From positions 496,001 to 560,000 of the forward strand of contig OZ255703.1 in NCBI GenBank assembly GCA_965277055.1: a DNA stretch of 64,000 nt. Reading direction: 5' to 3'. Positions within the stretch are counted from its first letter, which is position 1. The number at the start of each line of letters is the position of its first letter. The notes beneath the pieces are model-generated. The model did not search any database. It had not been told where the DNA came from and saw only the letters and a program-made list of their open reading frames with translations. Shown piece after piece: positions 1 to 8,201 of this stretch. A program made the translations under genes and the position numbers. The stretch is from CBDCHC01 sp965277055 (GTDB lineage: Bacteria; Pseudomonadota; Gammaproteobacteria; PS1; Pseudothioglobaceae).

Positions 1-1070
1 CCTACTGGGCGCTTGGTAAGTGCAATATCTCCATCAATCACCCCTACCATTGGGTAGCCATCTATCATACTTGAGAGGTACATCATCCCCCCACATTCTG
101 CGTAAGTAGGTAAGCCATGAGTCACTTTTGTACGTATATCTGCTCTGAGTGTGGTGTTGTTACTCAACGCCTCAAGGTGCATCTCAGGAAATCCGCCACC
201 AATAAATAGTGCATCACATTTGGGAAGTACCTCATCACGAAGTGCGTCAAAAAACACCACATTACCGTGTTGCCTAATAACATCTAAATCATCATGATAA
301 TAAAAACCAAATGCTTTGTCCTTAGCTATAGCAATAGTAAACTCACCGGTGGTTGCTTCGCTTGGAGTATTAGGGGTATTAGGAGTATTAGGTATACAAG
401 TAGACTGCGTAATTTCCAGTAGCAGATTAGTGTCTATACTCTCTGTTAAGATATGTGCTATAGTATCTATGGTAGTACTATGCTCACTTGCCTCATTTGC
501 GGGTATGAGCCCCAGATGACGCTCATCAATCATAAGTTCACGGTGTGTATGCACAGCACCGATTACCCGAAGATCGGTGTAGGTTGCTACCGCATTACGC
601 AGTTTTGCTTCATGTCTTGGCCCACCTACTTTATTAAGAACTATCCCTGCAATCTTCGCCTCACTATCAAAGTGTTGATAACCCTGCAATAACGGAGCAA
701 TACCTCTGGTAATCCCCACACAGTCAATTACAAGTATCACAGGAATATCTAAGAGCCTAGCAACATCCGCATTGGTATCACCACCAGTAGTACTCATGCC
801 GTCAAACAGCCCTTTATTCCCTTCTACAATGGTGATTTCTTTAGCGTGTTTGTTGTAGAGACTTTGCATCTCTTTATTGCTCATATTCCAAAAGTCAAGG
901 TTATAACATGGGTTACCACTTGCCTCAGTCAGCCAGATTGGATCGATATAGTCTGGACCTTTTTTAAAGGTTTGCACTGCATAATTCTGACTAAGCAGTC
1001 TAGCAAGCCCTAAGCTAATGGTGGTTTTGCCAGAAGATTTATGAGCTGCGGAAATATACCACTGGTGCAT
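1..1070 (-). CDS. cobB: Cobyrinic acid a,c-diamide synthase, 3' part missing at the window edge
   Basis: ATP- and glutamine-dependent amidation of cobyrinate or hydrogenobyrinate in corrinoid synthesis (CobB/CbiA family). Reading from an ATG at 1070, the frame stays open to base 1. The N-terminus holds a P-loop, AAHKSSGKTT, followed by FKKGPDYIDP, typical of the dethiobiotin-synthetase-like domain. The C-terminal glutamine amidotransferase domain shows FIGGGFPEMH and the nucleophile Cys in YAECGGMMYL. Between the two domains lies an odd (PNT)n linker encoded by a 9-bp tandem repeat (363-392). The start is 15 bases after the ubiG stop, suggesting co-transcription with bcp and ubiG. The C-terminus runs off the left edge. 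CbiA and CobB cannot be told apart here. Confidence 0.93.
   Translation of the reverse strand, partial: MHQWYISAAHKSSGKTTISLGLARLLSQNYAVQTFKKGPDYIDPIWLTEASGNPCYNLDFWNMSNKEMQSLYNKHAKEITIVEGNKGLFDGMSTTGGDTNADVARLLDIPVILVIDCVGITRGIAPLLQGYQHFDSEAKIAGIVLNKVGGPRHEAKLRNAVATYTDLRVIGAVHTHRELMIDERHLGLIPANEASEHSTTIDTIAHILTESIDTNLLLEITQSTCIPNTPNTPNTPSEATTGEFTIAIAKDKAFGFYYHDDLDVIRQHGNVVFFDALRDEVLPKCDALFIGGGFPEMHLEALSNNTTLRADIRTKVTHGLPTYAECGGMMYLSSMIDGYPMVGVIDGDIALTKRPV
363..392 (-). repeat. 9-bp tandem repeat in cobB (Pro-Asn-Thr linker)
   Basis: Three near-perfect copies of a 9-base unit, read on the minus strand as CCT AAT AC(T/C), encode PNTPNTPNTP between the synthetase and amidotransferase domains of cobB. 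Unit changes would keep the reading frame, so length variation would change only the linker. Confidence 0.8.
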
Positions 1071-1084
1071 GGGTGAAATGCAGA

Positions 1085-1798
1085 TTATTTAGTATAATAG
1101 GCTAGATAATTCACCGAGGTGTCTTTAGCAGTCAATGAATAGACTTTGGTGAGCGGATTATACACCATGCCTATTAGGTCTTGAAGGGTGAGCTTGGCAG
1201 CTCTGGCAAAGCTATCCATCTCGCTTGGCTTGATAAACTTACTAAACTCATGCGTGCCTTTAGGTAGGAGCTTTAAGATATATTCTGCCCCAATAATAGC
1301 AAATAAATATGATTTAGGATTACGATTAATAGTAGATAAAAATACCTTACCACCACTTACGGTGAGTGCACTACAGGCAGCCACTAGTGAGCTTGGGTCT
1401 GGAACGTGTTCTAGTGTTTCCAGACAACATACAATATCAAATTCACCAGCACGCTGGGTAGCAAACTCTTCAGCAGGAACCTTTAAATACTCAATGTCTA
1501 ACTTCGATTCTAATAAGTGTAACTTAGCTACCTCAAGAGATGCCTCAGCCATGTCAATTGCCGTAACTATCGCTCCTTCCTTACATAAGCTTTCCGCAAG
1601 AATACCGCCACCACAGCCAATATCTAAGATTTTTTTACCTTGTAATGAACCATTACATTGCTGCTTAATATATTCTAAGCGCAGGGGGTTGATTTCATGA
1701 AGTGGTTTAAACTCGGAGTTTTTATCCCACCAACGTGATGCGAGCTCAGAAAATTTGTTAATCTCAGCTGCATCGACATTTGCGTGGTGCTCACTCAT
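1085..1798 (-). CDS. ubiG: Ubiquinone biosynthesis O-methyltransferase UbiG
   Basis: S-adenosylmethionine-dependent O-methyltransferase that carries out both O-methylations of the ubiquinone ring. The 237 residues match the usual family length. The N-terminus (FSELASRWWDKNSEFKPLH) is characteristic of UbiG, SAM motif I is KILDIGCGGGILAESL at about residues 56-71, and CLETLEHVPDP follows at the usual place. The ATG overlaps the stop of bcp by four bases (ATGA), so translation is probably coupled. cobB follows after 14 bases. Ubiquinone would be the electron acceptor for the Soe and bc1 complexes at the other end of the window. Confidence 0.96.
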   Translation of the reverse strand: MSEHHANVDAAEINKFSELASRWWDKNSEFKPLHEINPLRLEYIKQQCNGSLQGKKILDIGCGGGILAESLCKEGAIVTAIDMAEASLEVAKLHLLESKLDIEYLKVPAEEFATQRAGEFDIVCCLETLEHVPDPSSLVAACSALTVSGGKVFLSTINRNPKSYLFAIIGAEYILKLLPKGTHEFSKFIKPSEMDSFARAAKLTLQDLIGMVYNPLTKVYSLTAKDTSVNYLAYYTK

Positions 1799-2244
1799 GA
1801 GGTGAGTTCAGCCAAACTTTCGAGCACCTCGGCTACATGCCCCGGCACTTTTACATTGCGCCATTCTTTTAAAATCTCACCGGATGGGGAGATAATAAAT
1901 GTAGAGCGAATTACGCCCATATATTCTTTACCATACATTTTCTTCAGCCCCATAATCTCAAACATATTACACAGCTCTTCGTCAGGGTCAGAGATCAGTT
2001 CAAATGGAAAGTTTTGCTTGGCTTTGAAGTTTTCATGTGATGTTAACCCATCACGCGACACTCCATATATCAATGCATTCTTAGCTGTAAACTCATCATA
2101 CATATCTCTAAAGTCCTGCCCCTCTGTGGTACAGCCCGGAGTAGAATCTTTGGGATAAAAATATAATACTATAAAATGCTCAGGATGAGGGATAGTAACT
2201 TCTAAGCCAGATGTGGCTTTACAATGAATAGGGGTCATAGTCAT
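1795..2244 (-). CDS. bcp: Thiol peroxidase, BCP/PrxQ family
   Basis: Cytoplasmic peroxiredoxin reducing hydroperoxides with thioredoxin-type donors. The 149 residues cover the whole fold. The peroxidatic Cys is C38 in PKDSTPGCTTEGQDF, with the conserved Pro and Thr before it. The residue five positions later, which is the resolving Cys in Escherichia coli BCP, is Gln43 here. The only later Cys is C92, so the protein either works as a one-Cys enzyme or resolves through C92. First gene of the bcp-ubiG-cobB run; a TATAAT box lies 28 bases upstream, back to back with the promoter of the response regulator. Confidence 0.94.
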   Translation of the reverse strand: MTMTPIHCKATSGLEVTIPHPEHFIVLYFYPKDSTPGCTTEGQDFRDMYDEFTAKNALIYGVSRDGLTSHENFKAKQNFPFELISDPDEELCNMFEIMGLKKMYGKEYMGVIRSTFIISPSGEILKEWRNVKVPGHVAEVLESLAELTS

Positions 2245-2272
2245 GATAATGAATAAAAATTTTAATATATAG

Positions 2273-2278
2273 ATTATA
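2273..2278 (-). promoter_or_regulatory. Probable -10 box of bcp-ubiG-cobB
   Basis: TATAAT on the minus strand, 28 bases before the bcp ATG. No good -35 match at 16-18 bases. Confidence 0.45.
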
Positions 2279-2289
2279 ACAAAAAAAGA

Positions 2290-2295
2290 TATAAT
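2290..2295 (+). promoter_or_regulatory. Probable -10 box of the split response regulator
   Basis: TATAAT 39 bases before the ATG at 2335, divergent from the bcp box. The -35 region is poor. Confidence 0.4.
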
Positions 2296-2334
2296 AAACT
2301 CAGACTATTACTATCACTACATGTCGAAACACAG

Positions 2335-2757
2335 ATGAAAAAAATCTTAATTGTTGATGACCAATTTCTCATTCGCACTGCCATTCGTTCTATGATTAAG
2401 CAAATGAGTTCATTTGCTATTACTGAGGCAGATAATGGCGATGATGCAGTCAGCTTATGTCATGAAGAACATTTTGATATTGCATTTATTGATATTCATA
2501 TGCCGGGCAAAGACGGAGTAGAAGCGATTCGTGAAATTACCCAGAGTAAAGCCTCACTTCCCCTGCTAGCCCTCAGTGGTACCAGTAATAAAGTACGCAT
2601 TGCGGAAATATTTGAAGCAGGTGCTGATGGGTATTTATATAAAGATGAGATAAGTGTTAATGAATTAAGATCTGCGATGACTGCCCTTGAGAATGGGGAG
2701 AATTATTTAAGCCCCGGGCTATTTGCCCAGGAAATTAAGAGTGGTAAAAATAATTGA
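2335..2757 (+). CDS. Response regulator receiver domain (NarL/FixJ type, separated from its HTH by a frame change)
   Basis: CheY-like receiver with every key residue: acidic pair D8/D9 in LIVDDQ, phospho-acceptor D53 in FIDIHMPGKDG, S81/T83 in LALSGTS and K103 in YLYKDE. After the linker (ENYLSPGLF) the frame ends at a TGA (2755-2757), while the expected DNA-binding domain continues in the +1 frame from 2723 or just after. NarL-family proteins are normally one chain of about 210 residues, which is the combined length here. No sensor kinase is adjacent. Either a frameshift inactivation, a sequencing error, a programmed shift, or two separate proteins. Confidence 0.85.
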   Translation: MKKILIVDDQFLIRTAIRSMIKQMSSFAITEADNGDDAVSLCHEEHFDIAFIDIHMPGKDGVEAIREITQSKASLPLLALSGTSNKVRIAEIFEAGADGYLYKDEISVNELRSAMTALENGENYLSPGLFAQEIKSGKNN

Positions 2758-2977
2758 TGCGATTATTTGTGAAGCCATTGGTGAAGCACTCACCAAGCGT
2801 GAGCGTGGTATTTTACATGAGTTAGTGCTCGGACTAAGTAATAAAGAAGTCGGTGAAAAGCTCTTTATCAGCGATAGAACTGTTGCCAAACACCGAGAGA
2901 ATATTATGCGTAAAACTAACTCACATAATATTGCTGAACTCATTGACTTTGCTAAAAAATCTGGATATTTAGCGTAA
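2723..2977 (+). CDS. LuxR/NarL-type HTH domain, second half of the split response regulator
   Basis: The 84-residue frame contains a complete LuxR-type HTH: LTKRERGILHELVLGLSNKE, then FISDRTVAKHRENIMRKT. It overlaps the receiver frame by 35 bases in the +1 frame. Possible starts are a TTG at 2723 or the in-frame GTG at 2741; neither has a convincing ribosome binding site. The stop overlaps the 3' end of the convergent lipoprotein gene by nine bases. Best explained as the C-terminal half of the preceding receiver; independent translation would give a free DNA-binding domain. Confidence 0.7.
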   Translation: MPRKLRVVKIIDAIICEAIGEALTKRERGILHELVLGLSNKEVGEKLFISDRTVAKHRENIMRKTNSHNIAELIDFAKKSGYLA

Positions 2978-3400
2978 GGTATCAATGCGGTGAAAATGCT
3001 CGCTACTCAGCATATCATATGGTAATACCAAAAACCCTCCATTACGGTCAATATCAAGTTCATAGCCTAAATCTTTTGCCGTTTTCCAATAGGCATACCA
3101 AACAAATTGCGAACAATAAAACGCACTTGCATCTCTCTTGGAGACAATATCATAGCGCTTATCTTTCATTGTTTTTAGGTTGTATGCTAGCTGAGCTTTA
3201 AATTCTGGAGTGAGTTTTTTATATCTTAAGAGTGCTTTAATCTTGCGTTCATTCTTCCACTGCTGCAAAGGTGTTTCATAGTAACCTGCACACGGCTGAG
3301 GATATTCGCCCACTAACATATCGCTTACCATTAGAGCAGAGTGAGCAAACCATGAAATCGGCCTGAGCGGGTCTTTAAACGTGATAATTACATCACCCAT
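2969..3400 (-). CDS. YiiX/NlpC-P60-like (permuted papain fold) protein, probably a lipoprotein
   Basis: The 143 residues from the ATG at 3400 show the order seen in YiiX-like permuted NlpC/P60 enzymes: MGDVIITF, an active-site His in WFAHSALMVSD, and the Cys in AFYCSQFVWYAYW. Substrate unknown; family members are thought to act on amide, lipid or peptidoglycan-related bonds. The frame stays open upstream to 3514 and encodes a textbook lipoprotein signal peptide (KYIVLLSVLFLSSC, lipobox LSSC), but no ATG, GTG or TTG precedes it; only ATC (3508) or ATA codons are available. The ATG at 3400 would give a cytoplasmic form without signal. The start has probably mutated, or a rare start is used. Confidence 0.75.
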   Translation of the reverse strand: MGDVIITFKDPLRPISWFAHSALMVSDMLVGEYPQPCAGYYETPLQQWKNERKIKALLRYKKLTPEFKAQLAYNLKTMKDKRYDIVSKRDASAFYCSQFVWYAYWKTAKDLGYELDIDRNGGFLVLPYDMLSSEHFHRIDTLR

Positions 3401-3596
3401 TTGCAGTTTATTCAGGTGTAGATCAACATCACCTGGTTTGATATTCCAGTTGCTACCGGTGTAGCAACTGGATAAAAATAGTACCGAGAGTAATACTATA
3501 TATTTGATAGTACTTTATGTATAGTTATTTTTGATTTGAGCTGTTTTAATGATAATTTTTTTCATTTTTAGCTCCTCTATAAAAAATCTAATACTA

Positions 3597-4601
3597 CTAG
3601 TTTTTAGCAGTATCAACGAGTTTATTCGCCGCAATCCACGGCATCATTTCACGAAGAGAGCTCCCTACTTCCTCGATTTTATGCTCCTTTTGCACTTCAC
3701 GTCTTGCTGGAAGTGTATCTACATTAGCAATAAACTCTTTGGCAAATTCACCACTTTGAATTTCGCTTAAGATTTTTTTCATCTCTGCTTTAGTAGCATC
3801 GGTGATAATTCGTGGTCCACGCGACACATCGCCGTACTCAGCAGTATTTGAAATAGAATAACGCATATTTGCAATACCACCTTCATACATGAGATCAACA
3901 ATCAGTTTTAACTCATGCAGACACTCAAAATATGCCATTTCAGGCTCATATCCAGCTTCCACTAAAGTTTCAAAGCCTGCTTGCACGAGTGCGGTAGTAC
4001 CACCACATAATACTACTTGCTCACCGAAGAGATCTGTTTCGGTTTCGTCTTTGAATGTTGTTTCTAAAATACCTGTTCTGCCACCACCAATTGCAGATGC
4101 ATACGATAATGCAGTTGCTTTTGCGGTAGTAGATGCATCTTGATAAATTGCTATTAAGTCAGGGATACCACCGCCTTTGACAAATTCGCTACGTACCGTA
4201 TGTCCTGGTGCTTTTGGTGCAATCATTACCACATCAAGGTCAGCTCTTGGTGTGATTTGCCCAAAATGAATATTAAACCCATGTGCGAATGCAAGCGTTG
4301 CACCTTTTGTTAAGTTTGGCTCAATTTGCTCAGCGTAGATTTTTCCTTGGAATTCATCAGGTGCTAAAATCATCACCATATCAGCCCAAGAGGTTGCTTC
4401 TTCAATAGATTTCACCATAAGACCTGCATCAGTGGCTTTTTTAGCACTACTTGAGCCTTCACGCAGACCAACGCATACTTCTACTCCAGAGTCTTTTAAG
4501 TTATTTGCGTGTGCATGACCTTGAGAGCCATACCCAATAATAGTTACTTTCTTTGCTTGAATAATGCTTAAATCAGCATCTTTATCATAATATCTTTGCA
4601 T
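3597..4601 (-). CDS. ilvC: Ketol-acid reductoisomerase (NADP+)
   Basis: Class I (short) ketol-acid reductoisomerase, second common step of valine and isoleucine synthesis. The 334 residues fit the short class. The Rossmann motif is IIGYGSQGHAHANNLKDSG near residue 21, and the metal-binding region includes DLFGEQVVLCGG and the following FECLHELKLIVDLMYEGG. Last gene of ilvI-ilvH-ilvC, 43 bases after ilvH. Confidence 0.97.
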   Translation of the reverse strand: MQRYYDKDADLSIIQAKKVTIIGYGSQGHAHANNLKDSGVEVCVGLREGSSSAKKATDAGLMVKSIEEATSWADMVMILAPDEFQGKIYAEQIEPNLTKGATLAFAHGFNIHFGQITPRADLDVVMIAPKAPGHTVRSEFVKGGGIPDLIAIYQDASTTAKATALSYASAIGGGRTGILETTFKDETETDLFGEQVVLCGGTTALVQAGFETLVEAGYEPEMAYFECLHELKLIVDLMYEGGIANMRYSISNTAEYGDVSRGPRIITDATKAEMKKILSEIQSGEFAKEFIANVDTLPARREVQKEHKIEEVGSSLREMMPWIAANKLVDTAKN

Positions 4602-4644
4602 GATGTTTCCTTAAAAAATAATATATAAATTTGAAATAATATGA

Positions 4645-5139
4645 TTATAGTATCTTTTTGCCACGAGCAATACCGGTAATTCCGCTACGCACTTCTTCTA
4701 ATACAAGTGCGGAGTTAATTTCATGGAGTGCAGTGAGAAATGCGTTAATTTTACGTGTTTTCCCAGCGACTTCAATCGTATATGTTTTTTCACTAACATC
4801 TACAATCTTTACTTCAAAAATATCACAGAGTTGTTTGACTTCAGATTGATATTTTTTATCACTGGTTACTTTGACTAATAACAATTCACGCTCAATATGT
4901 CTATCACTAGTGAGATCAACAACTTTTACTACATCAATCAATTTATTAAGTTGCTTGACAATTTGTTGAATAATATCATCATCACCCACACTGACAATAG
5001 TCATGCGTGAAAGCGTATCATCGCTCGTACTAGATACTGTTAAACTCTCAATATTAAACCCACGTGCAGAAAATAATCCTGCTACTCGAGAAAGTGCCCC
5101 AGATTCGTTTTCTAATAAAATTGAAATAATATGTCTCAT
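4645..5139 (-). CDS. ilvH: Acetolactate synthase small (regulatory) subunit
   Basis: Regulatory subunit conferring branched-chain amino acid feedback on acetolactate synthase. The 164 residues hold an N-terminal ACT domain (SILLENESGALSRVAGLFSA, then ARGFNIESLTV) and the C-terminal ALS_ss_C part ending in GITGIARGKKIL. Begins nine bases after the large-subunit stop, so the subunits are co-translated. Confidence 0.97.
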   Translation of the reverse strand: MRHIISILLENESGALSRVAGLFSARGFNIESLTVSSTSDDTLSRMTIVSVGDDDIIQQIVKQLNKLIDVVKVVDLTSDRHIERELLLVKVTSDKKYQSEVKQLCDIFEVKIVDVSEKTYTIEVAGKTRKINAFLTALHEINSALVLEEVRSGITGIARGKKIL

Positions 5140-5148
5140 CGCTCTTCC

Positions 5149-6894
5149 TTATACTAAGTTGAGTCCATCGCTATTTGTCGATTTCATTTTATCGCGTCTA
5201 CCCAGTAGCATCTCATGATGCCCTGCCCCAGATGGAATCATCGGAAATACGTTTTCTTTCGGGTCAGTGATAATATCTAAAAATACTGTTTTATCTTTTT
5301 TTGCAAATGCAGTTTTTAGTGCAGGCTCAAGGTCAGCTTCTGTATCTACTAAAATACCTTCATGCCCATAACTCTGTGCTAATTTCACAAAATCAGGGAG
5401 AGAGTCCATGTAGCTATTAGCATAACGATTATCATAGAAAAATTCTTGCCATTGACGCACCATGCCCAAATATCTATTATTTAAGTTAATAATTTTTACT
5501 GGTGTATTGTATTGCTTCATAGTAGAAAGTTCTTGTAGCATCATCTGAATACTCCCTTCACCAGTTACACACGCTACATCTGCCTCAGGGTGTGCTAGCT
5601 TGCATCCCATCGCTGCTGGTAAGCCAAAACCCATCGTACCTAAACCTCCAGAGTTAATCCACTGGCGCGGTTCATCAAACAAATAATACTGAGCAGCCCA
5701 CATTTGATGTTGTCCCACATCTGAAGTAATAATTGCCTGACCACCTGTTACTTCATATAATGTTTCAATAATAGTTTGTGGTTTAATAATCCCTTTAACT
5801 TTTTCATAGCCCAGAGAGTCTACTGCTCGCCAACTCTCAATAGTACTCCACCATGCATCAATATTTGAGGTAGTAATTGAAGCTGCGTTAAATGCTTTTA
5901 ATACCTCGCCCACTTCTCCCACAATTGGGCAGTCCACACGCTTCACAGTTTTAGAAATAGAAGACGGGTCAATATCTACATGAATAATTTTGGATTTCGG
6001 ACAAAACTTATCAAGATTACCCGTAATGCGATCATCAAAACGCGCACCAATCGCAATGACCAAATCAGAATCATGCATTGCCATATTAGCCTCATAGGTA
6101 CCATGCATACCAAGCATTTGTAAATTTTGCTTATCTGTTGCTGGGTATGCTCCTAGCCCCATAAGAGTCTGGGTAATAGGGAATCCAAGTGTTCTAACAA
6201 AGGTACGTAACTCACTTGATGCATTACCAATAACACAGCCACCACCAGCATAAATAATTGGTTGTTTGGATTTTTCAATCAGGCTAATTGCTTTAGTAAT
6301 TTGTCGCTCATTTGGCTTAATAGTCGGATTATATGAACGCATGCTTAACCGCTCAGGATGTGCGCCAACAGTTGTTTTAGCAATAGTAATATCTTTAGGC
6401 ACATCAATGACTACTGGACCTGGTCTGCCTGTTTTCGCGATGTAAAATGCCTTCTTGATAGTTTGTTGCAGTAAAGCTGCATCTTTGACTAAAAAATTAT
6501 GCTTAACACATGGACGAGTAATACCGACACTATCCACTTCTTGGAAGGCATCATTTCCAATAAGTGCAGAAGGTACTTGTCCAGAAATAATAACCATCGG
6601 AATAGAATCCATATAAGCAGTAGCAATGCCTGTTACGGCATTCGTGAGCCCTGGTCCTGAAGTCACAAGTACCACACCGACTTCACCACTTGAACGGGCA
6701 TAGCCATCAGCAGCATGCGTAGCAGCCTGCTCATGACGTACTAAAATATGCTTTAGATAGTTTTCATCCTCTGGATTTTGTGCATCAATTGCATCATAAA
6801 TATGCAAGACTGCGCCTCCAGGATAGCCAAAGATATGCTTAACACCCTCTGCCTTTAAACTATCAATAATGATTTCGGCACCATTTTGTTTCAT
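5149..6894 (-). CDS. ilvI: Acetolactate synthase large (catalytic) subunit
   Basis: Thiamine-diphosphate enzyme condensing pyruvate with pyruvate or 2-oxobutyrate. The 581 residues match the family. The catalytic Glu lies in VRHEQAATHAADGYARSSG; the ThDP/Mg motif is TGEGSIQM through LNNRYLGMVRQW. The usual GDGS reads GEGS here, a change that keeps the acid. First gene of the ilv operon. No obvious attenuator leader peptide is visible in the 116-base gap to trpS. Whether ilvI or ilvB is the better name cannot be settled without a phylogeny. Confidence 0.97.
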   Translation of the reverse strand: MKQNGAEIIIDSLKAEGVKHIFGYPGGAVLHIYDAIDAQNPEDENYLKHILVRHEQAATHAADGYARSSGEVGVVLVTSGPGLTNAVTGIATAYMDSIPMVIISGQVPSALIGNDAFQEVDSVGITRPCVKHNFLVKDAALLQQTIKKAFYIAKTGRPGPVVIDVPKDITIAKTTVGAHPERLSMRSYNPTIKPNERQITKAISLIEKSKQPIIYAGGGCVIGNASSELRTFVRTLGFPITQTLMGLGAYPATDKQNLQMLGMHGTYEANMAMHDSDLVIAIGARFDDRITGNLDKFCPKSKIIHVDIDPSSISKTVKRVDCPIVGEVGEVLKAFNAASITTSNIDAWWSTIESWRAVDSLGYEKVKGIIKPQTIIETLYEVTGGQAIITSDVGQHQMWAAQYYLFDEPRQWINSGGLGTMGFGLPAAMGCKLAHPEADVACVTGEGSIQMMLQELSTMKQYNTPVKIINLNNRYLGMVRQWQEFFYDNRYANSYMDSLPDFVKLAQSYGHEGILVDTEADLEPALKTAFAKKDKTVFLDIITDPKENVFPMIPSGAGHHEMLLGRRDKMKSTNSDGLNLV

Positions 6895-6930
6895 TGACTT
6901 GTGATTTTTTAAAAATAAAAAAGAGGTTCA

Positions 6931-6936
6931 ATTATA
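6931..6936 (-). promoter_or_regulatory. Probable -10 box of ilvIHC
   Basis: TATAAT on the minus strand in GGGTATAATTGAAC, 36 bases before the ilvI ATG. The hexamer 17 bases upstream is a weak -35. Confidence 0.45.
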
Positions 6937-6984
6937 CCCAATTAACCTTTTATATACTACTTGATTTATAAGTATTTTTCATGA

Positions 6985-7010
6985 TTTAGGAGTTGGTAAC
7001 CACGCCTAAA
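6985..7010 (-). terminator. Inverted repeat directly after trpS
   Basis: TTTAGG and CCTAAA arms enclose a smaller TGGT/ACCA pair, beginning at the base after the trpS stop. There is no T-run after it, so it is at best a weak intrinsic terminator separating trpS from ilvI. Confidence 0.3.
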
Positions 7011-8201
7011 CTACAAGCCCATTGCCTCATGAATATCAATCATGGTTTTTTTAGCAAGCTCACTTGCCTTGGCGTTCCCTTCAAGTAGGATTTGATCCAC
7101 AATATTTGGGTTGTGTTCATAATACTGAATCTGTTCGTTAATAGGGGCTAATTCATCATTAATACTCTGAATAATCGGTGCTTTGCAGTCAATACAACCA
7201 ATGCTTGCTTGAGTACATCCGTTCACCACATACTCTTTAGTTTCTTCATTAGAGTACACCTCATGTAACTGCCATACTGGGCATTTACTCGGCTCACCTG
7301 GATCAGTAAGCTTGATACGTGCAGGGTCAGTAGGCATGCGCTTAACTTTATTGGTAACTTCTTCAGGGGTATCACGCAGAGAAATCGTATTATTATAGGA
7401 CTTACTCATTTTCTGCCCATCCAATCCTGGCATTTTAGACGCAGTAGTTAAAAGAGATTGCGGCTCTACCAAAATAGTTTTACCTACGCCCTCTAAATAT
7501 CCGAGCAAACGTTCTTTATCGCCCATACTGATATTTCCTACCTCACCTAATAACGCACGAGATTTTGCCAATGTTTCTTCATCACCTGTTTCTTGATAAG
7601 ATTTTCTGAGATCTTTATAAAATTTAGCTTGTTTTTTGCCTAACTTCTTAATTGCCAACTCAGCTTTTTCTTCAAAGTCCGCTTCTTTGCCATAAATATG
7701 GTTAAAGCGTCTAGCTACTTCTCGGGTCAGCTCAATATGCGCCACTTGATCATCACCCACAGGGACTAAATTTGCCCGATACAATAAAATATCAGCACTT
7801 TGTAAGAGTGGATAGCCTAAAAATCCATAGGTTGATAAGTCTTTACCTGCAAGTTTTTCTTGCTGGTCTTTATATGATGGCACTCTTTCCAACCAAGAAA
7901 GTGGGGTTATCATAGATAATAGCACATGCAGCTCTGCATGTTGCACTACTCCAGACTGCACAAATATAGTGGCGGTGTTGGGGTTGACTCCCGAGCTGAG
8001 CCAGTCAATCACTAGATTTCTAGTAGAAGTTTGTAAATCAATCGGGTCGGCGTAATGGGTAGTAAACGCATGCCAATCTGCCACAAAAAAATAACTCTCA
8101 TATTCATTTTGCAACTGTAGCCAGTTCTTAATAACGCCGTGATAATGCCCAAGGTGTAAATTACCAGTCGGGCGCATCCCTGAAATTACTCGGTTACTCA
8201 T
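7011..8201 (-). CDS. trpS: Tryptophanyl-tRNA synthetase
   Basis: Class I aminoacyl-tRNA synthetase charging tRNA-Trp. Signature HIGH-type motif GNLHLGHYHG (residues about 13-22) and KMSKS loop in GQKMSKSYNN are present. At 396 residues it is about 60 longer than the common 330-340 form; the extra lysine- and glutamate-rich stretch (about residues 165-230, around KKQAKFYKDLRKSYQE) sits before the KMSKS loop. A Cys cluster, GCIDCKAP, lies near the C-terminus. Last gene of the mreB-to-trpS run, overlapping coaX by four bases. Confidence 0.96.
   Translation of the reverse strand: MSNRVISGMRPTGNLHLGHYHGVIKNWLQLQNEYESYFFVADWHAFTTHYADPIDLQTSTRNLVIDWLSSGVNPNTATIFVQSGVVQHAELHVLLSMITPLSWLERVPSYKDQQEKLAGKDLSTYGFLGYPLLQSADILLYRANLVPVGDDQVAHIELTREVARRFNHIYGKEADFEEKAELAIKKLGKKQAKFYKDLRKSYQETGDEETLAKSRALLGEVGNISMGDKERLLGYLEGVGKTILVEPQSLLTTASKMPGLDGQKMSKSYNNTISLRDTPEEVTNKVKRMPTDPARIKLTDPGEPSKCPVWQLHEVYSNEETKEYVVNGCTQASIGCIDCKAPIIQSINDELAPINEQIQYYEHNPNIVDQILLEGNAKASELAKKTMIDIHEAMGL

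Noticed and set aside
1188..1700. 170-codon plus-strand frame antisense to ubiG
   Set aside because: Shadow of a well-supported UbiG reading frame; composition and lack of start signal argue against coding.
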